30,280 nucleotides of DNA from a virus, in IMG/VR virus record IMGVR_UViG_3300009093_000101, positions 1-30,280 of that record; one strand, written 5' to 3'. Made by a program: the position numbers and the translations under genes. This document shows positions 5,878 through 13,220 of this stretch, piece after piece. How positions within the stretch are numbered: position 1 is the stretch's first letter; the number at the start of each line of letters is the position of its first letter. The notes under the pieces are model-generated. The model searched no databases and was not told the origin of the DNA. It worked only from the letters and a program-made list of their open reading frames with translations.

Positions 5878-7044
5878 ATGGACGATCTCGGCGTTGGCCC
5901 GCGCGTCAAGAAACTGCGCATCGCTCGCGGGATGACGCAGCAGCAGCTCGCAGACGGCCTCGGGTTCAGCCTCGGTTGGGTCAAGAGCTTCGAGGCCGGA
6001 GATAGACAGTCCGACCCCAGATTCAGTCTGCTGAGGCAGCTGGCGTCCGTGCTCGAAGTCCCTGTGCAGGCCCTCGTCGACGAGGAGCCCCTCGAGGCGA
6101 ACAGCGTCGACGACGTCCGCGCCGCCCTGCTCGCTCCAGCTCCACGGACCGATCCCGGTGCCCTGGACGTAGCTGCCGAAGCCTCATACGGGCATCTCGC
6201 CTTCCAGGCGGGGCGCTGGCGCGACGTCGTCGCCCGTCTTCCGCGGCTCATCGATGCCGCGCGCGCCGGCGAAGCAAGTTCAGGCGAGCCCCGCGCGCTG
6301 CAGCAGCTGGCCGACGTCTGCCACCTGGCCGCGATCACGCTGACCAAACTCGGGGACACTGCGGGCGGCTGGGCGGCGGGCGATGAGGCCGTGCTGCGGG
6401 CCGAGGGAGCCGGTGACGCCATCGAGATCGCGCTGTCGGCACAGAGCGCCATCTACGCCGCCACGGCGGCCGCGCGCCCCGAGATCGGCCTGGACCTCAC
6501 GCATCGCATCGTGGACGGCGTCGGCGGCGAGCTCGCCGATCGTGGCGAGGCGGGCCTCTCCGCGCTGGGCATCGTCTACCTCAAGGGCGCCTACGCCGCG
6601 GCGGCCGCGGGCGATGCAGAAGCGGCGGCCGCCATGATCGAAGAGGGGCGGCGGGCCGCTGCCGAGCTCCCTCTGGATTCGAACTACCTGCTTACGAACT
6701 TCAACGCCACCAACGTGCTGATCTACGAGGCGTCGATCCTCGGCGACCTGGGCGAGTACGACCTCGCCATCCAGGTGGCCACGCGGATCCATCCCGACGC
6801 GTTCGCCGCCCTCTCACGCGAGCGCCGGATCCACCACCTGGTCGACACTGCGCGCTCGGCGCAAGGGGCCGGCCGCCCCGACAGTGCGCTTCGGCTGCTG
6901 CTCCAGGCCGAGCGCGACGACCCGCAGAACATCCGCACCTGGGCGCTCTCGCGGACTGTGATCCTCGCGCTGCTGAAGGGACGGCAGCCGACAGATGGTC
7001 GCGGGTTGCACGGGCTGGCGCGACGCGCTGGAGTAGCCGGGTGA
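5878..7044 (+). CDS. XRE-family regulator with TPR-like C-terminal domain
   Basis: 388 aa. The start is ATG 5878, with AGGAG at 5868-5872. Residues about 6-65 form an XRE helix-turn-helix (RVKKLRIARGMTQQQLADGL, then FSLGWVKSFEAGDRQSD). The rest is an all-helical, Ala-rich array of about 320 residues with paired helices (AAEASYGHLAFQAGRWRDVV; LADVCHLAAITLTKLGDTAG; LLTNFNATNVLIYEASILGD), typical of TPR-type sensor domains that bind peptides or other ligands. The stop overlaps the start of the flavoprotein gene (GTGA), so the two are one operon. This regulator-flavoprotein pairing is common on actinobacterial chromosomes and mobile elements; here it sits in the likely conversion zone of the phage. 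Confidence 0.85.
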   Translation: MDDLGVGPRVKKLRIARGMTQQQLADGLGFSLGWVKSFEAGDRQSDPRFSLLRQLASVLEVPVQALVDEEPLEANSVDDVRAALLAPAPRTDPGALDVAAEASYGHLAFQAGRWRDVVARLPRLIDAARAGEASSGEPRALQQLADVCHLAAITLTKLGDTAGGWAAGDEAVLRAEGAGDAIEIALSAQSAIYAATAAARPEIGLDLTHRIVDGVGGELADRGEAGLSALGIVYLKGAYAAAAAGDAEAAAAMIEEGRRAAAELPLDSNYLLTNFNATNVLIYEASILGDLGEYDLAIQVATRIHPDAFAALSRERRIHHLVDTARSAQGAGRPDSALRLLLQAERDDPQNIRTWALSRTVILALLKGRQPTDGRGLHGLARRAGVAG

Positions 7045-7607
7045 CTGGAATACCGACTGCGCCCGTCCTGTACATCGTCGGCTGCGCCGCGCCGCCCGTC
7101 CTGCAGATCGCCGACGCGATCGGGCAGGCCCAGGAGCGCGGGTGGGACGTGTGCCTGATCCTGACACCGACGGCGGCGCTCTGGCTCGAGGAGCACCTCG
7201 AGAAGCTCGCCGATCTCACCGGCCACCCGGTACGGCAGCGCTACAAGGTGCCCGGACAACCCGACGTCCTGCCGCCGGCCGCCGCGGTCCTGGTCGCGCC
7301 GGCCACCTTCAACGTGATCAACAAATGGGCGTCGGGCCATGCGGACACGTTAGCCCTCGGCCTGGTCACGGAGGGCATCGGCAAAGGGATGCCGCTGGTC
7401 GCACTCCCGCACCTGAACAGCTGGCAAGCGGCGCACTCGGCGTTCCCGCGCTCCGTCGACCAGCTGCGCGCCGATGGGGTCCAGGTGCTCATCGAGGAGG
7501 CGGACGGGAACGTCCCGCACATGCCGGGGGCACCCGGGCCGCGGCCGCCGTTTCCATGGGCGCTCGGGCTGGATGCGCTCGAGGGTGTGCGGCGATCCCG
7601 GATATGA
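7041..7607 (+). CDS. HFCD-family flavoprotein
   Basis: 188 aa with the Rossmann-like fold of the flavoprotein/HFCD family (relatives of EpiD and of phosphopantothenoylcysteine decarboxylase), which binds FMN. The N-terminal strand and turn VLYIVGCAAPPVLQIADAI and the segment APATFNVINKWASGHADTLA carry the family's cofactor-binding PA(T/S)xNxxNK pattern, followed by PLVALPHLNSWQAAHSAFPR. The substrate is unknown. The GTG start overlaps the stop of the XRE-TPR gene. The gene ends inside the left arm of the 25-base hairpin at 7599-7653. A redox or decarboxylation role in small-molecule metabolism of the lysogen is possible but is inference. Confidence 0.85.
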   Translation: MTGIPTAPVLYIVGCAAPPVLQIADAIGQAQERGWDVCLILTPTAALWLEEHLEKLADLTGHPVRQRYKVPGQPDVLPPAAAVLVAPATFNVINKWASGHADTLALGLVTEGIGKGMPLVALPHLNSWQAAHSAFPRSVDQLRADGVQVLIEEADGNVPHMPGAPGPRPPFPWALGLDALEGVRRSRI

Positions 7608-7653
7608 CGAAAGCGCCCCGCCCGAAATGGGCGGGGCGCTTTCGTCATATCCG
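7599..7653. terminator. Very long perfect hairpin, bidirectional terminator
   Basis: A perfect 25-base stem (7599-7623 with 7629-7653) and a 5-base loop GAAAT. It includes the stop codon of the flavoprotein gene on one side and ends 1 base before the stop of the convergent lipoprotein gene on the other, so it can terminate both. The core (AAGCGCCCCGCCC and its complement) is nearly the same as the hairpin at 8255-8287. Confidence 0.85.
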
Positions 7654-7654
7654 A

Positions 7655-8170
7655 TCAGGTATCGGCAATCATGTTTTTCAGCGAGTAGCCGGCGCTGTAG
7701 CAATCTGATTCCACGGTGCTTTCGGCCGAGTGCACTGCCTTGATCTCGTAGGCGACGTCCAACGTCCCCGACGTATACGCGTCCACCTTGGCTGCCAGCG
7801 TGTCGAGGGATTTCGCGACGTCGGATTCATGGCCAGCAATGGCAGTAGGCGCATCGGCCGCAGCGATCTCGATTTTCGATTTGGAGATCCGAAGATCGTT
7901 GGCGATGAAGCTCATAACGGCCGTGATGTGCCCGGTCTCCATCTGCGTGATGTCCTGGTACGCCGGAGCCATTCCGGTGTCGAACTGGCCGCATGAGGCG
8001 GTCCAAGCGGCGTCCGGCGTCGGCGACGATGAGGTACTCGGCGCAGGAGAGCTGGTCTGCGCCGCCGCGGCCGGCGGGGTTGTGGGTCTCGATGGTTTGC
8101 TCGCGCCAGATGAGCACCCGGCGACAGCCGCGGCGAGTATGAGCGCGAACGGAGGAAGAACTGCCCGCAT
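7655..8170 (-). CDS. Secreted lipoprotein, 171 aa (likely lysogeny-expressed accessory gene)
   Basis: ATG at 8170 with a G-rich ribosome-binding sequence (AGGGGGG) just upstream. The N-terminus is a lipoprotein signal (MRAVLPPFALILAAAVAGC) with lipobox VAGC at residue 19, followed by a Ser/Thr/Pro/Ala-rich linker to about residue 53. The mature domain is helical and carries two cysteines (SCGQF and SDCYS) that could form a disulfide. I do not recognise the domain. A strong hairpin stops the late operon before this gene, so it needs its own promoter (8171-8254), which is typical of phage accessory genes expressed in lysogens. Surface lipoproteins of prophages sometimes block superinfection; that role here is only a guess. 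Confidence 0.85.
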   Translation of the reverse strand: MRAVLPPFALILAAAVAGCSSGASKPSRPTTPPAAAAQTSSPAPSTSSSPTPDAAWTASCGQFDTGMAPAYQDITQMETGHITAVMSFIANDLRISKSKIEIAAADAPTAIAGHESDVAKSLDTLAAKVDAYTSGTLDVAYEIKAVHSAESTVESDCYSAGYSLKNMIADT

Positions 8171-8216
8171 GATCCCCCCTACAGAATCAGCATTCGAATG
8201 CGCGTCGCGTTCAGTG

Positions 8217-8249
8217 ATACACCGGTCGGAGCGCTCGTGAGGGGTGTAT
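8217..8249. promoter_or_regulatory. Inverted repeat upstream of the lipoprotein gene
   Basis: ATACACC (8217-8223) and GGTGTAT (8243-8249) flank a second palindrome, GAGCGCTC (8229-8236). It lies 47-79 bases before the lipoprotein ATG, in the only space where its promoter can be. A regulator-binding role is plausible; I see no clear -35/-10 pair. Confidence 0.4.
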
Positions 8250-8254
8250 GGCGA

Positions 8255-8287
8255 AAGCGGCCCCGCCCGGAACGGGCGGGGCCGCTT
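8255..8287 (-). terminator. Terminator of the late (structural and lysis) operon
   Basis: A 15-base perfect stem (AAGCGGCCCCGCCCG at 8255-8269 with its complement at 8273-8287) and a 3-base loop. It begins at the last base of the stop codon of the collagen-like gene, so it ends the minus-strand late transcript. Confidence 0.8.
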
Positions 8288-9027
8288 CACATGGTGCGCA
8301 GGTCGCGAGATAGCAGGGGCCAGGTCAGGAGAGGCAGCAGGAGCGCCGCGGGCTTCGATCCGGATGGCTGCGGGCTCGGGGTGGTAGAGGGCGGGGGTGC
8401 CTCGGCGGCCTCGCAGACTATGGCCTGATGGCCGTTGACGGTCTCGAGCTGCGGGCTGTAGCCGCTCGGGCATGCCGGGCCCGGCGCGCCGGCTGGTCCC
8501 GGAGGTCCGGGGGATCCTGCCGGGCCCGCTGGTCCGGCATCGCCGGTGGGTCCTGCAGGTCCCGCTTCGCCGGCCGGCCCGGGTGGTCCGGCGGCCGGCG
8601 GATTCGCGGCGAGATACCGGGCGGCGGCCGCGGCGATCTGTTCCGTGCTGGCCGGAGCTCCGTCCTTGCCGGGCGCGCCGGCCGGCCCGGAAGCAGGCGG
8701 GTTGGCCTTGAGGTATTCGGCGACGGCGGCCGCGATCTGGGCGTCGCTTGGCCCTGGCCCGGGCGGCCCGGCCGCGCCCTGCTGGATGATCGTCTGCGGA
8801 GGTGGCGGCAGCGGCTTGATGCCGTGCGAGGTCAGCTGCTGCTCGGTGAGGGCCAGGCCGCCGGCGAGGTTGTCGATGACCTGGGACTGCGAGGCCTGCT
8901 GCGCGCGCAGGGCGGTGAGCTGGCTGCCGGCGGCATCGAGCCGCTCGAGCATGAAGGCGCCGAGTATCACGAAGCCCAGACCGAGGGCGGCGGTGGCCAG
9001 CCAGCGGGCGCGGGGGGTGGTGTTCAC
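8287..9027 (-). CDS. Membrane-anchored collagen-like protein
   Basis: 246 aa; GTG 9027 starts one base after the stop of the preceding gene. The same frame stays open upstream to about 9435 but there it is only a shadow of two other genes. Residues about 9-28 (WLATAALGLGFVILGAFMLE) form one membrane segment. A coiled region (about 30-65) follows, then two copies of a unit (DAQIAAAVAEYLKANPPASG and TEQIAAAAARYLAANPPAAG), each followed by Gly-X-Y. A true collagen-like run (about residues 145-185) follows, with a C-terminal domain holding two cysteines (ACPSGYSP and AIVCEAAEA) and a hydrophobic tail (LLLPLLTWPLL). It is the last gene of the late operon, next to the holin candidates. The role is unknown; display on the cell surface or virion adhesion are options. 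Confidence 0.8.
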   Translation of the reverse strand: MNTTPRARWLATAALGLGFVILGAFMLERLDAAGSQLTALRAQQASQSQVIDNLAGGLALTEQQLTSHGIKPLPPPPQTIIQQGAAGPPGPGPSDAQIAAAVAEYLKANPPASGPAGAPGKDGAPASTEQIAAAAARYLAANPPAAGPPGPAGEAGPAGPTGDAGPAGPAGSPGPPGPAGAPGPACPSGYSPQLETVNGHQAIVCEAAEAPPPSTTPSPQPSGSKPAALLLPLLTWPLLSRDLRTM

Positions 9028-9028
9028 G

Positions 9029-9307
9029 TCAGTGGATTCCCTTCGCGGCGCCGACGGCCGCCCACCAGCCGACCAGCAGGGTCGCCAGCACTCCGGCGAT
9101 CGCGATGATGTAGCCGATCCGCAGCCGCTTCTGGTCCTTGAGGTCGGCGACGTCGTCGGCGACGACCTTGATCTCCGCGCGTAGGTGCCCGTTCTCCCGC
9201 GTCCACGCGTCTTGGGTGACGGCGGTCTTGGCCAGGTCGAAGATGGCGTCTTCGTGCCTTTTGAGGGTGCGGCGGATCTCGCCGTCGGACAGGCGCTCCT
9301 CGGGCAC
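9029..9307 (-). CDS. Small membrane protein with coiled coil, holin or lysis-accessory candidate
   Basis: 92 aa; GTG start with CAGGAG seven bases upstream. The first 60 residues are charged and heptad-like (EIRRTLKRHEDAIFDLAKTA; LRAEIKVVADDVADLKDQKR), then one membrane span at about residues 67-85 (IGYIIAIAGVLATLLVGWWA). This one-span plus coiled-coil layout recurs in actinophage lysis cassettes directly after the endolysin. It may be a holin, a holin regulator or a spanin-like factor; sequence alone does not decide. Confidence 0.75.
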   Translation of the reverse strand: MPEERLSDGEIRRTLKRHEDAIFDLAKTAVTQDAWTRENGHLRAEIKVVADDVADLKDQKRLRIGYIIAIAGVLATLLVGWWAAVGAAKGIH

Positions 9308-9322
9308 GCGGCGGCTCCTGGG

Positions 9323-9571
9323 TCAGGACAGGTAGGTGTCCGTCGGCGGCTTGGGCGCCGGGATCGTGGCGGCTGGCGGCTGCTCGGCGGCCTGCTTGGT
9401 GTACGCGGTCCACAGGACTTCGGCGGCCGCGACAACGGCGCCGATGGCAGGGAACCGGATCTCCCAGGGGCGCAGGAGCTCGCCGATGGCGGGGCCGGCG
9501 ACGGTGATGAGGGCGATGAGCCTCGCGGCCCGGTTCAGGTCGGTGCGGTCGGTCGAGGTGAGAGCGGACAC
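9323..9571 (-). CDS. Putative holin, 82 aa
   Basis: The GTG start lies 5 bases after the endolysin stop. It has two hydrophobic stretches, LIALITVAGPAIGELL (about residues 18-33) and IGAVVAAAEVLWTAY (about 43-57), separated by a short turn RPWEIRFP, with a polar proline-rich C-terminus (AATIPAPKPPTDTYLS). Size, two spans and position right after the muramidase fit a class II holin that opens the membrane for the lysin. No sequence family is recognised with certainty. Confidence 0.7.
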   Translation of the reverse strand: MSALTSTDRTDLNRAARLIALITVAGPAIGELLRPWEIRFPAIGAVVAAAEVLWTAYTKQAAEQPPAATIPAPKPPTDTYLS

Positions 9572-9576
9572 GGGGA

Positions 9577-10617
9577 TCAGCTCGCTGCCGGGGCCGAGCT
9601 CGGCGCCGGGGCCGCGGTAAGCGCAGCGCCCATCTCCATCACCGCCGCGTGTGCGACGGGCCCGGCGACGGCCTGGGCGATCGTTGTCACGTCGATGCCG
9701 CCGCTGATGTGGGGTTGCAGGGCTGCGGCGAGCGGCGTCACGAGCGCGGCCGCCAGGCCGTCGACGTCGACGGGCGCCGGGGCCGGGGCGGTGGCCAGTT
9801 GCTTGAGGAGCGGCAGCATCTCGGCGAGCGTGGCCTCGATGCTGCCGGCGCGTTCGGCAGCGACGAAGGAGCGGACCATCGAGTAGGCGGCGGCATCGCC
9901 TTCGTCGATGATCATGCCTACGGGAATGTGCTTCTGCAGGGCGGCGGCGGCGTCCGGGTAGTCGTTCTGCCAGCCGCCGGTCATGGTGTAGCTGCCCATC
10001 TCTGCTCCTAAGGTGAGTTTGGCCGCGAGCGCGGCGGTCGAGCCGCGGAAGGCGTTCATGTCGACCCCACGGCCCTGGACCGGGGCCGCGTCGGTGAACT
10101 GGTAGATCAGCGGCGTCATGTCGCCGTAGGGCTTCCAGCCGTTGGCGTTGTCGCCGGGGTAGCCAGAGCCGCCGGGGTATTCGCTGGAGACCAGGGAGAT
10201 GCCGCGGCTGTCCAGCTCGCTCAGACTCGGCGAGCCGAGCTGCTGGTGGTACCAGTGCGGAAGGTAGACCAGCGCGACGTGCAGACCGACCCGGAAACAG
10301 GCATCAGCGAGCGCCACGAGCTGCTGCAGGGTGGGCTTGAAATTTCCTTCGGGCTCGAAGTCGATCATCAAGGGCAATGCCGTGTTGCCGATTTTTTGGG
10401 CAACGTGCTTTGCCTGCGCGTCGGGGTTCTCATCGGAGATGAAGTGGTATGGGACGAAGAACTTACTGGCCTTCGTGGCCTGTAGGAGCCACCCGGGATA
10501 GTCGGCGTCGGTGTAGTAGGTGCCTTCGGTGCACTTGCAGATCACGAACTGCTGGTCGAGCTCGGTGACGTTGACGCCGTCCTGGAAGCTGGACAGGTCG
10601 GGGCCGAAGATCGTCAT
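9577..10617 (-). CDS. Endolysin, GH25-family muramidase
   Basis: 346 aa. Residues 1-205 match the GH25 (Chalaropsis-type lysozyme) barrel: FGPDLSSFQDG at the N-terminus with D7, the catalytic D-x-E pair D86/E88 in LMIDFEPEG, and a late strand LIYQFTDAAPVQGRGVDMNAF. These enzymes cut the MurNAc-GlcNAc bond of peptidoglycan at the end of the lytic cycle. Residues about 206-346 are an Ala/Pro-rich region with helical stretches (MVRSFVAAERAGSIEATLAE, ISGGIDVTTIAQAVAGPVAH), probably for oligomerisation or wall binding rather than catalysis. There is no signal peptide, so release needs the adjacent holin. GGGAG lies just upstream of the ATG. Confidence 0.9.
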   Translation of the reverse strand: MTIFGPDLSSFQDGVNVTELDQQFVICKCTEGTYYTDADYPGWLLQATKASKFFVPYHFISDENPDAQAKHVAQKIGNTALPLMIDFEPEGNFKPTLQQLVALADACFRVGLHVALVYLPHWYHQQLGSPSLSELDSRGISLVSSEYPGGSGYPGDNANGWKPYGDMTPLIYQFTDAAPVQGRGVDMNAFRGSTAALAAKLTLGAEMGSYTMTGGWQNDYPDAAAALQKHIPVGMIIDEGDAAAYSMVRSFVAAERAGSIEATLAEMLPLLKQLATAPAPAPVDVDGLAAALVTPLAAALQPHISGGIDVTTIAQAVAGPVAHAAVMEMGAALTAAPAPSSAPAAS

Positions 10618-10666
10618 GAGGGCTCCCAGGGAGTAGCGGACGGCCGACCGGTCACGGTGCCGCGAA

Positions 10667-12022
10667 TCATGAGCCCACGAGCCAGTACGCGGCCGCCGCG
10701 GCGATCGTCGCCGAGAGGTCGAGGCTGGCCGGCATCGCGGACAGGCCGGTGATCACGAGCATTGGCCGGTTGCCCTTGACCGTGGGGATGTGCAGGCCGC
10801 TCTCAGCGAAGATGCCGCCGATCTTGGCGTCGGCGGTGAGCTCGGTGAACAGGCCGATGTAGTAGTCGACGCCGTCCGCGGCTGTATATGGCGTGGTCAG
10901 CGGCGCTTCAACGTATGTGTCGTCGTTGGCCGAGGACGTGAGTGCGGTAGTCATGTCGGCGGTGACGCCCAGCTGCGCGCCGCCGGCTGCGGGGAAGAGG
11001 GCCATCGACGCGGCGCCGGGGCTGGTGCCGGCCACCTGCAGCCACAGCCCGAGGTTGGTGATCGGCCCGGCGCCGGGCCGGTTCAGCGCCAGGATGAGGC
11101 AGCCCGAGCTCGCCCCGAGATTGTCGTTGTTGGTGGCATCGATCGGATACGGCTGACAGCGTAAGCCGAGCATGGCCGTATACGGGTCGCGCGGTGACGA
11201 CGGCAGCTGGCCGACGGTCGCAGCATCCGTCGACGCGGTGCCGGTGGCCAGCCCGGTCAGCTTCTGGCCGTTCATCGCCACGGCGGCCGTCGGCGACGCC
11301 AGCTGGTCGAGGCGGCTGGCACGCACGATACTGTTGACGTTCGGTGTCGCGGCCAGCGTCGGCGCCGGGTAGCTGCCAGTCAGGTCACCGCTGGCTGTCC
11401 CAGACGGCGGCAGAGCGGCTGGGATCCGGGCATCGATGATGGAGTGCACGTTCGTCGTCGACGCCAGCTGCGGGTTCGGGTAGGTCGAGCCGGTGAGGTC
11501 GCCGCCGGCGGCGCCCGACGGCGGCCCGCCGCCAGGGACAAGCCATGCGCCGGTGCTCGCGAGGAAGTGGCCGGCGTCGTTCGGCGGGGCGCCGAGGGCG
11601 ACGCCGTCGAGGGTGAGCGTGCCGCCAACGGTCAGGTCGCCGGCGACGGCGAGGTTTGTCGGCGCCGGCAGTGACGGTCCGACCAGGGTGGTACGCAGAT
11701 CGCCGACCCAATACGGGCCGCCACCGGCGGGCACGATGATCCAGTAGGTGTCGCTGGCCCCGGCGCAGGCCTCCGTGATGCGCCATGCGGTCTGGGCCGC
11801 GCCGCCGGCGATCTGGATCGCGGAGTTCGCGGTGAGTGCGACGGTCCAGGTCCCATCAGCGTTCAGCGGGATCGACAGTGTGGACAGGATCTCGAGCTGG
11901 TCGGTGACGTCGAAGCCCACGATGGGTCGGTCGTCGTAGTCGACCAGGACAGCTGCGGCGGCGGAGTTTGCGGGCAGCGTGGTGGCGCCTGGGTTGGTCA
12001 GTCGCCCGTTGACGGTCGTCAT
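10667..12022 (-). CDS. Tail fibre-like minor tail protein
   Basis: 451 aa; ATG 12022 with GAGGA seven bases upstream. The N-terminal part (about 1-115) is a beta-rich domain (RLTNPGATTLPANSAAAAVL; PLNADGTWTVALTANS). The middle carries two copies of the known fibre repeat: AGGDLTGSTYPNPQLAST (about 172-189) and SGDLTGSYPAPTLAATPN (about 211-228). It then has MNGQKLTGLATGTASTDAAT (about 250-269), the motif that often precedes a trimerised fibre tip. The C-terminal 170 residues are a beta-sandwich-like domain that may contact the host surface. It lies just before the lysis genes, the usual place for adsorption proteins. Confidence 0.8.
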   Translation of the reverse strand: MTTVNGRLTNPGATTLPANSAAAAVLVDYDDRPIVGFDVTDQLEILSTLSIPLNADGTWTVALTANSAIQIAGGAAQTAWRITEACAGASDTYWIIVPAGGGPYWVGDLRTTLVGPSLPAPTNLAVAGDLTVGGTLTLDGVALGAPPNDAGHFLASTGAWLVPGGGPPSGAAGGDLTGSTYPNPQLASTTNVHSIIDARIPAALPPSGTASGDLTGSYPAPTLAATPNVNSIVRASRLDQLASPTAAVAMNGQKLTGLATGTASTDAATVGQLPSSPRDPYTAMLGLRCQPYPIDATNNDNLGASSGCLILALNRPGAGPITNLGLWLQVAGTSPGAASMALFPAAGGAQLGVTADMTTALTSSANDDTYVEAPLTTPYTAADGVDYYIGLFTELTADAKIGGIFAESGLHIPTVKGNRPMLVITGLSAMPASLDLSATIAAAAAYWLVGS

Positions 12023-12035
12023 GAGGTCTTCCTCG

Positions 12036-13220
12036 TTACAGGGCGGACGTGTCGATGATGTTGCCGAGCATTGCGGCGCCGGCAGAGTTCGGATGCAGGT
12101 GATCGCCCGAGTCGTAGATCGGCTTGAGCGCACCGCCGGCGTCGACCGCCGCATCGAAGTCAGCCACTCCGTCGGCCCCAGATGCTCCGCTGCGTACCCA
12201 CGCGTTGTAGGCGCCGATCTGTGTCTGTACCGCGGCCGTGCACTGTGTCTCGCCCGCGCACGGCGTGATGGTCGACAGCAGGATCCTCAGGCCAGACGCG
12301 TGCGCCGAGGTGACCAGTCCGGCCTGCGCCAGCTCCAACGCTCCCGCGGACACCCCGGCGCGCAGGTCGTTGATCCCATCGGCGTCGACGATGTCCCGGA
12401 CCCCGGGCACGCCGAGGACGTCCCGCTGCCACCGGTTCTGCAGTGACTGCCCGGACGCGCCCTCGTCCGCGGTGACCCGGTTGCCGCCGATCCCCTCGTC
12501 GACGACCGCCAGGCCTGTGCCGGCCAGCCGTGCCGCCAGGTAGTCCGGCCAGCGTGTGTCAGTGTCCGAGCCAGTGTTCAGGCCGTCGGTGATGCTGTCG
12601 CCGACCGCGACAACCGTGGCCGGCGCAGCCGATTGGACATCGATGCCGTCGAGAAGCGTCGTGAACGTAAAGGTGTTGGTAGTCGGGTAGTACTGGCTGC
12701 TGCTGACGTCGCCGCCGCTGTGGTTGTACTCCGTGTCGTTGCCGAGGTCGTGCCGGGGCGCCTGCGCCAGCTGCGCGCCCGCCGCGATGTAGATGCTGAC
12801 GAGTAATCGGGTGTTCGCCGCCACGGTGAAGCTCACCGGGTCGGACGCCACCGTGCCGCCGGCCGGGATCGTCACCGCCTGCGCGCCGCCGAACGTGACA
12901 GTGGTCGGGGTCTGCTGGACGGTCGTGCCGCCGTTCATCTGCGTGCCGACCGTTACGTGCCCGATCTGCGCGGCCTGCGACGAGAGCGTGTCGGCCAGCC
13001 GGATCCGGATCGACGTTCCTCCGGCCGAGATGCGGGCCACCATTCTTAACGTTTGGTTGTCCCAGGGGCCGAGCGACGGGGCGTAGGCCAGGGCGGTGGA
13101 CTCGGCCGCCTCCCAGCCGGGCCCGGTAGCGGTGGCGCCGCGGACGCCTGGGGCTGTCGCGCCGGCTACGCCAAGGACCAGAAGCAGCGCGGCGAGCGCG
13201 CGGACCATGCGATGGATCAT
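12036..13220 (-). CDS. Secreted SGNH/GDSL esterase within the tail operon
   Basis: 394 aa; the ATG at 13220 overlaps the stop of the preceding gene by one base. A cleavable signal peptide covers about residues 1-29 (basic MIHRMVR, hydrophobic ALAALLLVLGVAG, then ATAPGVRGATA). Residues 45-195 are a beta-sandwich found in secreted actinobacterial esterases (LRMVARISAGGTSIRIRLAD). The catalytic domain follows: block I VVAVGDSITDG (Ser209), block II GIGGN (about 243-246), block III DGINDL (Asn284) and block V SGDHLHP (Asp373, His376). All catalytic residues are present, so it is probably active on esters such as O-acetyl groups of polysaccharides or lipids. It resembles host secreted enzymes more than virion proteins. 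Confidence 0.85.
   Translation of the reverse strand: MIHRMVRALAALLLVLGVAGATAPGVRGATATGPGWEAAESTALAYAPSLGPWDNQTLRMVARISAGGTSIRIRLADTLSSQAAQIGHVTVGTQMNGGTTVQQTPTTVTFGGAQAVTIPAGGTVASDPVSFTVAANTRLLVSIYIAAGAQLAQAPRHDLGNDTEYNHSGGDVSSSQYYPTTNTFTFTTLLDGIDVQSAAPATVVAVGDSITDGLNTGSDTDTRWPDYLAARLAGTGLAVVDEGIGGNRVTADEGASGQSLQNRWQRDVLGVPGVRDIVDADGINDLRAGVSAGALELAQAGLVTSAHASGLRILLSTITPCAGETQCTAAVQTQIGAYNAWVRSGASGADGVADFDAAVDAGGALKPIYDSGDHLHPNSAGAAMLGNIIDTSAL

Noticed and set aside
8287-9435. Longer start for the collagen-like gene
   Set aside because: Upstream of 9027 the frame is Arg/Ser/Pro-rich and out of frame with two clear small membrane-protein genes at 9029-9571.
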